A DNA stretch of 13,113 bases, taken from positions 1-13,113 of the forward strand of contig JABCPU010001187.1 of assembly GCA_016800925.1 (NCBI GenBank), read 5' to 3'. The notes under the pieces were generated by a model. It searched no databases and was not told the origin of the DNA. It was given only the letters and a program-made list of their open reading frames with translations. Both the position numbers and the translations under genes were made by a program. Below, piece by piece: positions 1-8,846 of the stretch (positions are counted from its first letter, which is position 1; each line of letters opens with the position of its first letter). Origin of the DNA: Suillus spraguei (Eukaryota > Basidiomycota > Agaricomycetes > Boletales > Suillaceae).

Positions 1-1041
1 ATCCTCTCACTAATGAGACTCAGAGCTTAACCACCATCTAATCGCCATTCCTCCTCCGTGTTTCCATTATTCATAATTCCGCATTTGACTTCTGTTACTC
101 CGTACTACCCAAGCAACACCATTCATTTTTACAATATGCGTCTGGTGACCATCCCAGAAGCTACTCAATGGTAAACGTTTACCCACCATGCTGGCAGGCA
201 AATTCAAATTCATTACGCCTCTTGGAGGAAACTCGGCGAAAATATGTGAGCTTGCTTGAAGTAAATTCCGCTATTTGATAAATATTTTAGAACGATTTGA
301 AAAGCGCAAGTATATATGACTAACCTGTCGCCATCATTATGACATGCAAATGAGGCGTAAAGTTATCCCACGTCCGGTTTTAGTCAGACTTGGTGAATCT
401 ATGTACCGATGGAGTCAGAAATTGGGTCTGTGAAGCCGGAGTGATTTGTAAACTGCTATCTCCACAGTTAGCGGGCTTTTATTGAGCCACGTACATTGTC
501 ATCAGTATCGGTGCAAACCGCAGTTGCAAGGATGGATATTGTCGCCACCTGTCATCGGAATGATGTCATCAAGTCACAAAAGAAACACTTGAAGAAGGTC
601 ACATTTTTTTGTTCGACTATTCTGACCAGCATAAAGTTTGTTACGATGCCCCTGCCTAGACTACTGTACAAGTTCTTATACAATAAAAAGTGGTCTATTG
701 TGTCATTTTATGTATTTACATGTCAAGCTACTACTTATATACAAGAGTGAGTAAGGGAACAAGCTGTGGTGAAGCAGTAGAGCCAGGGAGAGTATTGGAA
801 TATCCAAATTTGGTAATTTTTCCGGTGGTAGTGCTGCTTTAGGAAGCCTGAGAATCACAAAAGGACTTGGAAGCCATTAAGCTTAATTGTGTAGGATCTG
901 TAACTACAAACAAACTTACAAAACCATCTCATTGCTAGTCAGTGAGTATTATGCTGAATTTTAACATTATAGCCTGGGTGACTAAGTTTGATGTAACATT
1001 GTAATGGCATTTGGCCGCATACCAGTCTACATATTGATTTA
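1..1041. other. Left flank, no recognised gene
   Basis: This is AT-rich, non-repetitive-looking sequence outside the Harbinger element. The longest plus-strand open frame (496-750) has no recognisable motif and no splice context, so I do not call it. A weak two-exon minus-strand candidate (67-337) is listed separately. The last three bases before the transposon, TTA at 1039-1041, are the likely PIF/Harbinger target site. I see no LTR ends, tRNA or tandem repeat here. Confidence 0.6.
67..337 (-). CDS. Weak two-exon hypothetical ORF
   Basis: I do not recognise this. On the minus strand an ATG at 337-335 is followed after 13 bases by a possible donor GTTAGT. The 54-base candidate intron (324-271) ends in AAATAG. 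It is followed by a stop-free stretch of 67 codons ending at TAA (69-67), but joining at exactly these sites would put the second exon in a different, shorter frame, so the model is imperfect. The long open stretch contains FAEFPPRGVMNLNLPA and a tryptophan-containing tail (GVAWVVRSN). Intron size suits the rest of the window, but no family match is known to me. It may be chance; treat it as a candidate only. Confidence 0.15.
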
Positions 1042-1068
1042 GGGCCTGGACAGCTGCCATTTAAACTG
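1042..1068 (+). repeat. Harbinger left terminal inverted repeat
   Basis: These 27 bases are the exact reverse complement of 6835-6861. The terminal GGGCC start is typical of PIF/Harbinger ends. It is preceded by TTA, the presumed target site. Confidence 0.93.
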
Positions 1069-1320
1069 GTTTATTTGCCCAGTTTGTTTCTGTATGTGGT
1101 GTGGCACTGATGTGACACAACAGTCACCAGCAGTGACCCCTTTGTGATGATCTCAAGTGTCTACTCATACCTTACTTTACCACTGCCATGGCAAGGAATA
1201 AGACTACCACACCTTCAGCAAACAATGTTGGGGCCTTAGCAGTTGCTCGCTGGACCACCGCAGAGACTTCGCACCTTCTTGAATACTCATAGCTCATTGC
1301 GCTGAAGGTGGAGATGGTAT

Positions 1321-1794
1321 TGTCACAACCCACAAATGAATCAATGTGAGGGCAGAGACTAGGACTCAAACTAGAAGTTATCACAAGAGAAAGAGAGGAG
1401 CAAGGACATCTTGGATTGCTACTATGTAGATACAAGAGGTTTGAACTAAAGAACACTACAATGAAACTAGCTAACTATATACATACACATATTTGAAACT
1501 GAGATACAAACTGAGTCTGGATTACTAGCCAATTATAAATAGAAGTGAGAATTGTACAATGTGATATTTGTGACATAGTGATGACATATTATAGAAGGTT
1601 CTAAGATCACGTGACACTATCTTATCTTATTTATCCAATAGCATCATAGATGATCTCTTCATCTTCATCAGAGAGTTTGGTTATAGAAGCGGATATAAGG
1701 ATTCCAGTAGGGTTAGGGTTTGTCTTAGCACTGGGTTTAGATGCTTTAGGGAAATTGAGGAAAGAATAATGGTTTGTATTTGGAATTCATGACA
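1321..1794 (+). mobile_element. Solo LTR, family C (474 bp)
   Basis: Retrotransposon LTR-like insertion in the first part of the Myb/SANT gene. It begins TGTCACAACC and ends TTCATGACA, giving the TG...CA and TGTCA...TGACA ends of LTRs. The 5-base target duplication GGTAT is exact at 1316-1320 and 1795-1799. Removing the insert joins the upstream coding stretch to GMGFKQATF, which supports the boundaries independently. TATAAATA at 1534-1541 would be a promoter in the forward orientation. There is no internal retrotransposon region. I see no similarity to families A or B beyond the ends. Confidence 0.88.
1534..1541 (+). promoter_or_regulatory. TATA-like box in family C LTR
   Basis: TATAAATA lies about 215 bases into the LTR, where a U3 promoter would place a TATA box in forward orientation. 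Comparable TATA-rich motifs are at 2842-2848 (outer family A), 3205-3212 (inner family A, minus strand) and 5708-5714 (family B). Motif match only. Confidence 0.35.
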
Positions 1795-2106
1795 GGTATG
1801 GGGTTTAAACAGGCAACTTTTACCAGTGCTTCCATTCATTTGCAAGACTTGCTGCCGCTGGATGGAGAATCATGTAGTGGGATCTAGCAGGGACTGGCAA
1901 TCATGTAAAAATAAGTGGATCAATGTGCGTTCTCTGCTCACTCATACTAGCACAATACTCATTATATTCTGATTATGACTCATACAGTGCAAGAAAAATA
2001 TGCCACTATCATTGACATCAAATCTCAGTCAGGTTTTTCATGGGATGATGTCCTTGGTGCAAATATTAGTCCTGCTGATGCCAGTCGTTGGTCAGCATTC
2101 ACAAAG

Positions 2107-2157
2107 GTACATTTCAATCATGATATAACAGCAGTACTGATATGATCTTTTTTTCAG
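2107..2157 (+). other. Intron in Myb/SANT accessory gene
   Basis: This 51-base intron starts GTACAT and ends in TTTTTTTCAG, with CTGAT as a possible branch site. It separates SRWSAFTK from MHPDVKLF in phase 0. The joined block is continuous with the family, so the intron is well supported although the gene is dead. Confidence 0.75.
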
Positions 2158-2453
2158 ATGCATCCTGATGTGAAGCTGTTTCACAACAAAGGCTGGGAAC
2201 ATTCCACGAGATGGACAAGCTTATGTGCATGCAACTCTCTCATGGCACCAACTCCTTTTGTGCTGGGCACAAGATGTTCGAGTCTGAACAAGTTCTCCTG
2301 ATGACAGCCAGGCCAATAAAGGTCCAGGGGAGGTTCAGCCTGTTGTGTCAGTAGAAGGTGAAGCAGAGCAGCTGGGTGAGCATGTTGAGGAGTGAGAGCA
2401 AGCAGTGGGAACTGTCAGTGACAAAGGGAAGGTGGTTGCTGATAGAGAGGTAC

Positions 2454-3922
2454 TGTTAAGATCATACTCAATAAGGGGTTAATCCAGAAGGGCTTGGCCT
2501 CAGCTCGTGTGCTGTGCCCCTTTGCTGAGTATAGTGCCCTTAATTTCTATAGGGTCATGCACATCCAGATATGGGAATGCAAAGTCCGGCGGACTTCTGG
2601 ACATAAGAGTGGAGAAGACTAAAGGCTACTACGGACAAAGTCCAGAGTAGAAGCAAACAGTATAAAGACTACCCGAAGGTAGAGCCAGAGGTATGACCGA
2701 GGACGGAGGTCCAAGGTCCGGAGATGGGCAAGAGAACTAGCTCAAGTCCGGACGAGGTTCAGAGGCGGACTAAGTCCAGAAGAATGAGTAGAAACTAAGT
2801 TGATATTCGAACTGAAGTACTATGGAGATTTACAAGTGGTTTATATATGTAGGTAGTTGTCATATACCATACTTCTGATCCCAGATCCGACCATATCCGA
2901 TCAGATCTGATCCATTCTATTTCCGTCCGGCCCACAGATCCTGTCTGGATCACCCATCCAAAAGTGCCCACTTCTCGCACCTTAACTCCCTTGTGTATAT
3001 CTGCGTCTATCTCCTTTCGTCATTCCTCCTGTTTCTGGTATTGCGGCTGTGTATATTTCCGTCCTGTGTCACTGATCCGTTACCTGTGTTCATTTCCAAT
3101 TCATGCTTACTGATCCGCTGTGCATTAACTAATAGACTTCGATTACACTTCATACATAGCCCTCGGTCCCAGACTTGTTGATTATCCATATTAGATACTT
3201 ACAGTATATAAACCACTTGTAGATCTCCATAGAACCTTAGTTCGAATATCATCTTAGATTCTGCTCATTCTGCTTCCCCTGGACTTGAGTCACTTTCTGC
3301 TATAAGTCATCTTCCAAGACTTGGGATCGATTCCTATAGTCTATATCTCCGACTCTATCTTCGGATAGTCTATCTCTGTTAGTTTCTAGTTAGGAACTCA
3401 TTCCGAAGCTAGTCTTAATCTTTGTTCTATTCCTACATTCCGGATAACCTTTGGACGTCTGGATCTGTCACGCAACTCCTTCCAGATCTTCAGATGTATA
3501 ACTTCTCCCTGAAATAAGGGCATTACTCGGGAAAGGGGCACAGTGCACAAACTGAGGCCAAAGCCCTTTGGATCTCTCTACCTTTGAGTACGGTCTTAAC
3601 AGTAGTTACGGAAAGATCAGTCAGCGCAGTACGAGGCTATGTACAAACCATATGCAAAGTCTAACGGAACATAAGTAAATGAAATTCAGAGATGAAGTGA
3701 AGTAACAGATCAGTAAGCAGATGGAATACAGAGATAGCCAGAGAGCCGGACTTGTGAATGTACAAACAGAGTTATTATGAATGGGGATAGATCAGGAGAT
3801 AGAGAGGAGAATAGGTCCGGACATCCGGATATTGAAGGGAGGAAGCATAGGATATGCAGGTCCGGACATCTGGACTTCTGAGAAGTTGAATCAGAGATCA
3901 TGTCTGGATATGGTATGTGACA
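2454..3922 (+). mobile_element. Solo LTR, family A outer copy, interrupted
   Basis: LTR-like insertion in the 3' half of the Myb/SANT gene. It begins TGTTAAGATC and ends GGTATGTGACA. The 5-base duplication GGTAC is exact at 2449-2453 and 3923-3927. It contains a second copy of itself in inverted orientation (2858-3601). After removing that copy and its duplication it is 720 bp, close to the inner copy's 744 bp. Removing the whole insert and one duplication restores an open frame leading into the aspartate tract of the host gene. A TATA-like motif at 2842-2848 suits forward orientation. It contains repeated TCCGGA motifs. No internal retroelement genes are present. Confidence 0.9.
2858..3601 (-). 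mobile_element. Solo LTR, family A inner copy (744 bp)
   Basis: This is a family A LTR inserted into another family A LTR, opposite orientation. Read on the minus strand it begins TGTTAAGACC at 3601 and ends GGTATATGACA at 2858. The exact 5-base duplication GTAGT lies at 2853-2857 and 3602-3606. Its sequence matches the outer copy throughout (e.g. GGCCTCAGT then CTGTGCCCCTTT near the start, and ACAAGTGGTTTATAT in the middle). The region therefore looks like a ~400-base-arm inverted repeat, but the duplications show it is nested insertion. Minus-strand TATA-like sequence is at 3205-3212. Small open frames here (2795-2980, 3007-3189) are not genes. Confidence 0.9.
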
Positions 3923-3937
3923 GGTACTACTAGTGGC

Positions 3938-3961
3938 TGATGATGATGATGATGATGATGA
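3938..3961 (+). repeat. (TGA/GAT)n microsatellite encoding Asp tract
   Basis: About eight TGA/GAT units lie directly after the right target duplication of LTR A. In the frame continued from before the LTR they encode Ala then seven Asp, ending the acidic stretch of the Myb/SANT-like protein. Acidic runs are common in such accessory proteins; the repeat is also prone to slippage. Confidence 0.8.
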
Positions 3962-5418
3962 CAATGACACAATTCTGTAGGAGATGACTCCAGTCAAACT
4001 GAAACTCAAGTGCAAGTTTTTAGCCACCCAGTCCTAAACACCTTCCCTTGTTGCCTCTGGTTCTGGTACTACAGGCTCTCTCATCCAACATCAAAATGCC
4101 AACATGTCAGTGGATCAGCGGGGGCACTCTATGCCATCAATGACCAATTTTCAGTGTTCAGTGACATCTTTTGAGCCTCATCACAATCACAAACACCATC
4201 CACATCTATTGTACTACCACCTCACTGCAAGCAGGCTGCCATGTGATGTGCATAAGAGCTAGAAAAGCACCTCAATGATGATAGCATGGTGGCACTTATT
4301 GAAGTGTTTAAATGGATATTAGCGCTGCTGATGCCTACATGGTCATGATGGATGATGGTCCAAGGAAGTCTTTTGTTGATAGAAAAATCAAATATATGTA
4401 TTAACTGGCAGGCTCTGTAGACTCACATACTATATCAATCTTTTGTAGGTCTCTATATCCCATCCTGATGAGTGTGACAAATCCTATGGTAGTCCTCCCA
4501 CATGGCCTCTGCAATACTATCTCTCTCTTCTGTTGCCTGTTGCCTCTCTTGATGGTCAGCTGGTCCTTCTGCAGACTCACCTGGATCACGGTCAATAAAA
4601 TCTTCATCATCAAAGTCTTCTATTTCTGTCAGATCATGAATGCAAATAAAATTATAGATGACGCAAAGGGCTGGGGGGATGCAGGCTTGTGTTGACATAC
4701 TATACTCTGGTGGGTATACCAGTATCATGAACCATCTCTTGAGGATACTGAATATTCTCTCAATGACATTATGAGCTTGAGCGTGCTGAAGATTATATAT
4801 TTCTTTTGTTGTTTTTGGTCTGTCACAGCATTGAGAAGACTTCCAACCTAGTGATATATCACTCACCAAACTGCAGCTCAGCCCCATTCAGCCAGGTGGT
4901 ACCAAACACCTCAGTAAGGAATAAGGAGTGAGTCACATATCCCAAACCTAGTGTCTGCAAGATAGTATCTCTCTTCTGGAATATATAGATCTGTAAGCTG
5001 AGCATTATTGTAGAGTGTCAAGTCTGATGTTGATCCGTTCCAACCACTGAGGACATATTGGAACTGGAGATCAAAGGAACAACAAGCAAGACAATTTTGG
5101 CTGATACCACCTTTGTGGTTGTGTGATAGTTGCCGTTCTGCTGCAGATGGACAGCATGCAACATGGGTACCATCAATGGCTCCAAGTGAATCTGAAAAAT
5201 ATGGGAATAACTTGGAATTCTCTGATATTTCCTTCAGTATTGGTGCATTGTCTCATGGAAGGTATACAAATCTGTTGTAGAATGGAGCTGAAGATTCAGC
5301 AAGCAAAACTCTCTTAAAATATCTGATGAGGTCCATGTAAGGCTACTGATAGCACAAATATCTTTGAAAGGTGAACATACTTCTGCATTGTTGTGTGAGA
5401 GTGCTGGAAGTGTTCTGC

Positions 5419-5882
5419 TGTTACGAACTGGGATGGCGTCACCAGCGACAGTGAAAAGACACAGCCGGTCTGCTGGGAAGTTCTACAATGTCCAGAAGAG
5501 GACAAGGTGAAAGTACAAGGAACGCGTTCCGAGTATGATCAAGGGTTCGGCCTCAAAGACAAGTCTAAGAGGTTCTGTGAGAATAGAGACTAAGGCTAAG
5601 GAGTGCTTAGACTTAGAGACGACTTAGGTTGGAGACCTAAGCGAAGGAGATTCCAGGTAAAACCCAGTAAGATTAAAGTAAAGAATCTACTACAAGTACA
5701 CTGTGCTTATATAGGTAGATATGTGCGCACAGACCAGGTAACCGTGAGAAAGTAACTGTGTATCCTAATAAGGAAGGCATGTGTTGTACAGATGTGTTGA
5801 GCATATGAGTCAGAGTCATGTGACATGATATACAAGTAAGAAGATAAAGGGAGAATGAATAGGGGCACGTACAACTGTAACA
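5419..5882 (+). mobile_element. Solo LTR, family B copy 1 (464 bp)
   Basis: It begins TGTTACGAACTGG and ends ACAACTGTAACA; TGTTAC and GTAACA are inverted ends. The exact target duplication TCTGC is at 5414-5418 and 5883-5887. It lies inside the transposase coding sequence: the minus-strand codons for HHVA before it continue as EHFQHSH after it, as the family requires. TATATAG at 5708-5714 suits forward orientation. It retains more CpG sites than copy 2, so it may be younger. Confidence 0.93.
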
Positions 5883-6213
5883 TCTGCAACATGATGGCTT
5901 AATAACCCTATCACACAAGTGTAGAGAAATATGGCAAGCTGTTCATTGAGGGTTATATATTTTGAATCACATAGTCCACAAGTCTGAAGTTCTTGTACAA
6001 GTGCATGGAACACATTCTTTCTCATCCCAAGCTCATTCTTGATCCGGTTGGGATGTCCATTCACAAGCTCTTGCACCCATGCATGCCCAGAAAGGATTGA
6101 GGTATGGTAAGGCTCTTCATTAAAGAATGGAGTCATATAGACCATGACAACACCTATGATAAGCTGGACCACCATTGCTGCTGCCATCTGGAGGAGATGG
6201 AACTGGTGGATGT

Positions 6214-6695
6214 TGTTACGAACTGGGATGGTGTCACCAGCAACAGTGAAAAGACACAGATGGTCTACTGGGAAGTTCTACAATGCTCACAAGAGAGCAA
6301 GGCAAAAGTATAAGGAACTGTTTCTGAGTACGATCAAGGGTTCAGCCTCAAAGACAAGTCCAAGAGGTTCTACGAGAATAGAGACTAAGGCTAAGGAGTG
6401 CTTAGACTTAGAGATGACTAAGGATTGGGGGTCCTTAGCGAAGAGGAATCCAGGTAAAACCCAGTAAGATTAAAGTAGAGAATACAAGTGTAGTACACTG
6501 TGCTTAAATAGAACCATATGTGTGCACAGACCATGTAACCATGGGAATATAACTGTGTATCCTTATAATTATCATACAAGCACGTTGAAGTGCATGAGTC
6601 AGTGATTTAGCATATGCGTATGATAAATCAAGCAAGAACAAAAGAACATGACATAAGTAAATGAAAAATGAATAGGGGCGCACACAACTGTAACA
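6214..6695 (+). mobile_element. Solo LTR, family B copy 2 (482 bp)
   Basis: Same family and orientation as 5419-5882, with the same TGTTACGAACTGG start and AACTGTAACA end. The exact duplication GATGT is at 6209-6213 and 6696-6700. It separates the first 11 codons of the transposase from the rest. Compared with copy 1, many differences are CpG in copy 1 and TpG or CpA here (for example GGCGTC/GGTGTC and GCGACA/GCAACA in the first 35 bases). The TATA motif is altered to TTAAATAG. Confidence 0.93.
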
Positions 6696-6834
6696 GATGT
6701 GCTCCCTCACTGCCAATGGAGGCAGCATTAAGCTTATCCTTATGTGACTAAACCCTAAGTAAACCCTATGTCACTTTGCTGTCACTATTGTTTGTATATA
6801 TTGTGGCGAATGAAACAAACTATGAGAAAGACAA

Positions 6835-6861
6835 CAGTTTAAATGGCAGCTGTCCAGGCCC
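6835..6861 (-). repeat. Harbinger right terminal inverted repeat
   Basis: These 27 bases are the exact reverse complement of 1042-1068. They are followed by TTG, which would be the second target-site copy with one substitution. This end lies only 68 bases beyond the stop codon of the minus-strand gene that ends at 6930. Confidence 0.93.
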
Positions 6862-6929
6862 TTGAACAACAGTGAGTGTGATATGTATGTATGCAGACAA
6901 GTGAATAAGCAGCAGCAACAGAATAAGTA

Positions 6930-8846
6930 TCAATCCTCATTCCACAGGAGGGTGTTCTGGAGAGTGGTCTGCCACTGAGGGGCGTTGCTCGCGAGGAGTT
7001 TAGGAATAACCATGTTGCTGGGAAATTCAGTGAGGTCCTGCTGGAAATATTCCACCTGGATTCTTGGTGCTAATGAGTGACAATTTGTGATGTACAGTGA
7101 GAAAACACCTACTGCCGAAATGCGAATTCATACCCTGTACGTCCACTTTGATCAGCAGCAGCCTCCTCCTTGGCAATTTTGCAAATATTTTCAAGTGAGA
7201 TGTCGACGAAGTTCCAAAATTTTCCTGCACTGAAAACGACAGGCTTACCGTTGTCTCCAAAGCCAGAGTTGTCTGAGTGAAGTGGGCGACCGTTTAACAC
7301 AGTAGTATCAACACCTTCATTGTCTTCAGGCTCGTAATCCAGATCCATGTCTCCATTCCCACCCAAGTTCTCATCCAAGCCACCAGTCTCAGGTGAATTA
7401 CCATTGCAAATGAATCCACCAGCATCTGTATCATTTATTTCCTGAGGTTCATTAGTTGCTGATGCGCTATCTGGTATATTATAATCCACTTCATCGCCAT
7501 ACAACTCATGCTCAATGCTGTCGATGTCAATGCCAAGCTTTGGTCTGATTCTGGCACAGACAGCGGAATGGAGAGATGAAATGAGCGAGTGAGAGTAAAG
7601 AGTCTTGAGCAACAGAACCCTGTGGTCACCAGTGCCAATCATAAAAATGCGCAGGCAGCGCTGCTAATGTTGGATGTGATCATTTATGCAATGTCCAATG
7701 CAACAAAAACATACCAAAAATGCAAGCCTATTCCAATGGGCGGCATCAACCTTTATACAGCCATGAGCAAGCGACTTCACTGTGTCCATGATGCTCATGC
7801 ATTTCCGGATAGATGAGAGCAACTGAGTGATACTTTTAGAAATTTTTAAGATCAAATATTAAGGCGCATACCTTGGACTTCATACTACCTCGAATCGATG
7901 AAAGTAGGTCACTGACAATTGACGCGAATAATGCACTGAGGTGTATGTCTTCGAACAGTGACAGTGGAACTTTGAATATACTGCTGTTATCCTTGATAAA
8001 GCTCTGTTACAGTGTCAGTCTCATGGAACAGTCAATATTGAAGGACATTACCGAGATGTTAGGGAGTGTGTCTGTCACATACACAGTCAAGTTGGGTGAT
8101 AGGAGACATGCAGTCAGACGATTTTGAAGGCCAGACTGCATGATATTAAATTAGCCTGGCAACTTGTGGTGTGAATAAATACCTTGAAATCCTTTGAGTT
8201 TAATAATTCTTTGATATCAGCAAGCATAGCAGCCTTTCGCATCGAGTCAATCAATCTTCATCATGCATACTTTGAGATCAATCAGCATGTAATATATTCC
8301 ACCAGTCTGAAAAATAAAATTAAGAAACAACATGTATCAAGTAAAGTAACTCACATCAATGAAGTTAAAAAGACCCTGTTCTGGAACATCATTCTCCTCG
8401 GCCACTTTCTTTGCATATATTTTGAGTCGTTTTGTGTGTGAGGGAGTAAGCATTGTTGGGTCGCCCAGGCCAGCACCAGAGTAAGTCCTTTGGTGACGTA
8501 CACCAGCACTGATAGACTCCTCGAGTGAGGAGTCAGATAATCCAGGAGAGCACTGAACGCTGCCACCAAGTTCAACAGCAGTCTGGCTTTGTGAAACGGA
8601 TGTTGCAACTGTGCCAAGCAGTGAGCGTGCTTGACCAATGTCTCCCCCTGCAGAACTACATGCAGAAGGAGGTCTTTTGATCCCACCAACTTGAAGTTGA
8701 ATCCTGCCCGAACTTGAGATGCTCCTTCCTCGAGACCTCGATGAGTTGATGTCTGGTGTTGGCAGAGTACTATTTCCCAAACCTCTGTTCTGTGTACTGG
8801 CAGACAGTTTGGAACCACGAGGATGCACAGGATAGCAAGAGATCAT
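6930..8846 (-). CDS. Uncharacterised basidiomycete multi-exon protein
   Basis: I recall this family only as unnamed hypothetical proteins repeated in mushroom genomes; no function is known to me. Exons on -: 8846-8355, 8306-8183, 8135-8052, 8003-7872, 7822-7715, 7663-7113 and 7062-6930. All six introns are GT-AG and 47-51 bases. Exon phases fit exactly, giving about 530-540 residues and a TGA stop at 6932-6930. The only defect is in exon 2: read straight through it has a 4-base frameshift with TGA near 8252. A 37-base GT-AG candidate intron (8270-8234) would instead keep the frame (528 residues). The N-terminal ~135 residues are Ser/Gly/Arg-rich. Next comes KRLKIYAKKVAEENDVPEQG, a helical region (SIFKVPLSLFEDI, MDTVKSLAHG, VDAAHWNRLAFL), GTGDHRVLLLKTLYS, an acidic Gly/Asn/Asp stretch, KFWNFVDISLE, and the end WQTTLQNTLLWNED. 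The start at 8846 is the first Met after an in-frame stop; an upstream exon is possible. No membrane segment is seen. Confidence 0.72.
8234..8270 (-). other. Ambiguous 37-base mini-intron or 4-base insertion
   Basis: On - this starts GTATGC and ends GAAAG, with TTGAC as a possible branch site; its removal keeps phase (LK then AAMLADIKELL). If it is exonic, it reads VCMMKID, then a stop, and resumes after a 4-base shift as SMRKAAML. The family as I recall it has residues here, which favours an exon with a 4-base insertion. Sequence alone does not decide. Confidence 0.45.

Larger units (their letters stand above)
1188..4404 (+). pseudogene. Harbinger Myb/SANT-like accessory protein, broken
   Basis: In PIF/Harbinger elements this second protein binds DNA at the element ends and helps bring the transposase into the nucleus. 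The start at 1188 reads MARNKTTTPS and then ARWTTAETSHLLEY, the first helix of the SANT-like fold. After LTR C (1321-1794) it resumes as GMGFKQATFTSAS. Next come SCKNKWINV, SGFSWDD (the conserved SG-GWD block, ~2026-2056), a 51-base GT-AG intron (2107-2157, ending in a T-run and CAG) and MHPDVKLFHNKGW. LTR A (2454-3922) interrupts it again. The tail from 3928 has a run of seven Asp (from the GAT repeat) and ends in LEKHLNDDSMVALIEVF and ISAADAYMVMMDDG before TAA at 4402-4404. A second intron near 1925-1986 is likely, but its exact sites are unclear. Damage: TAG and a frameshift near 1290, TAG near 1885, a frameshift near 2198, stops after 2390 and at 4172, and a frameshift near 4312. Two of the five LTRs in the element sit in this gene. 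Confidence 0.85.
4453..6728 (-). pseudogene. PIF/Harbinger DDE transposase (HARBI1-like), broken
   Basis: This nuclear endonuclease would cut and paste the element. The exons on - are 6728-6696 (MLPPLAVREHI), 6213-5883 (YHTSILSGHAWVQE, then LNEQLAIFLYTCVIGL, the N-terminal helical domain), 5418-5381, 5322-4867 and 4819-4453. Introns are at 5380-5323 (58 bases) and 4866-4820 (47 bases), both GT-AG. The catalytic triad is visible: Asp in GAIDGTHVACC, Asp in RYYLADTRFG and Glu in NVIERIF. The C-terminal PPEYSM, PPALCVIYNFICIHD block is typical of fungal copies. Family B LTRs split it at 5419-5882 and 6214-6695. TGA stops at 5255-5253, 4913-4911 and 4880-4878, and one formed across the 47-base intron junction, fall in otherwise conserved blocks; the last three stand where the family has Arg (as in PY-R-GV-YHLAEWG), consistent with CGA to TGA change. 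Inactive, but the catalytic residues have survived. Confidence 0.92.
1042..6861. mobile_element. PIF/Harbinger DNA transposon, riddled by LTRs
   Basis: This is a complete but dead class II element. What is seen: perfect 27-base inverted repeats at 1042-1068 and 6835-6861 beginning GGGCCTGGACAGC, with a further shared block (AGTTTGTTTC) at nearly the same offset inside each end (1081-1090 and, inverted, 6812-6821). The flanks are TTA on the left (1039-1041) and TTG on the right (6862-6864), a one-mismatch version of the 3-base TWA duplication typical of PIF/Harbinger. Between the ends lie the two genes expected of this superfamily, convergent: a Myb/SANT-like protein on + and a DDE endonuclease on -, about 50 bases apart at 4404/4453. 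Removing the inserted LTRs and one duplication copy each (479+1474+469+487 bases) leaves about 2.9 kb, a usual size for such elements. Both genes are disrupted, so it could move only if supplied in trans. Confidence 0.93.

Noticed and set aside
496..750. 84-residue plus-strand open frame in the left flank
   Set aside because: No motif, no codon or splice context, and not supported by any neighbouring feature.
1321..1616. A shorter LTR ending GATCACGTGACA at 1616
   Set aside because: The following bases (CTATC) do not duplicate GGTAT. The end at 1794 does, and it restores the coding frame.
1707..1722. Telomere-like TAGGGTTAGGG
   Set aside because: Only about two units, inside the family C LTR whose ends and target duplications are clear.
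2453..3606. Large inverted repeat read as one foldback transposon
   Set aside because: The apparent ends (GTAC left, GTAGT right) do not match as a duplication. The two nested pairs GGTAC/GGTAC and GTAGT/GTAGT explain it fully as LTR in LTR.
3710..4027. 105-residue minus-strand frame with Ser run
   Set aside because: The Ser tract is the reverse reading of the GAT microsatellite. The frame crosses the LTR A boundary, so it is accidental.
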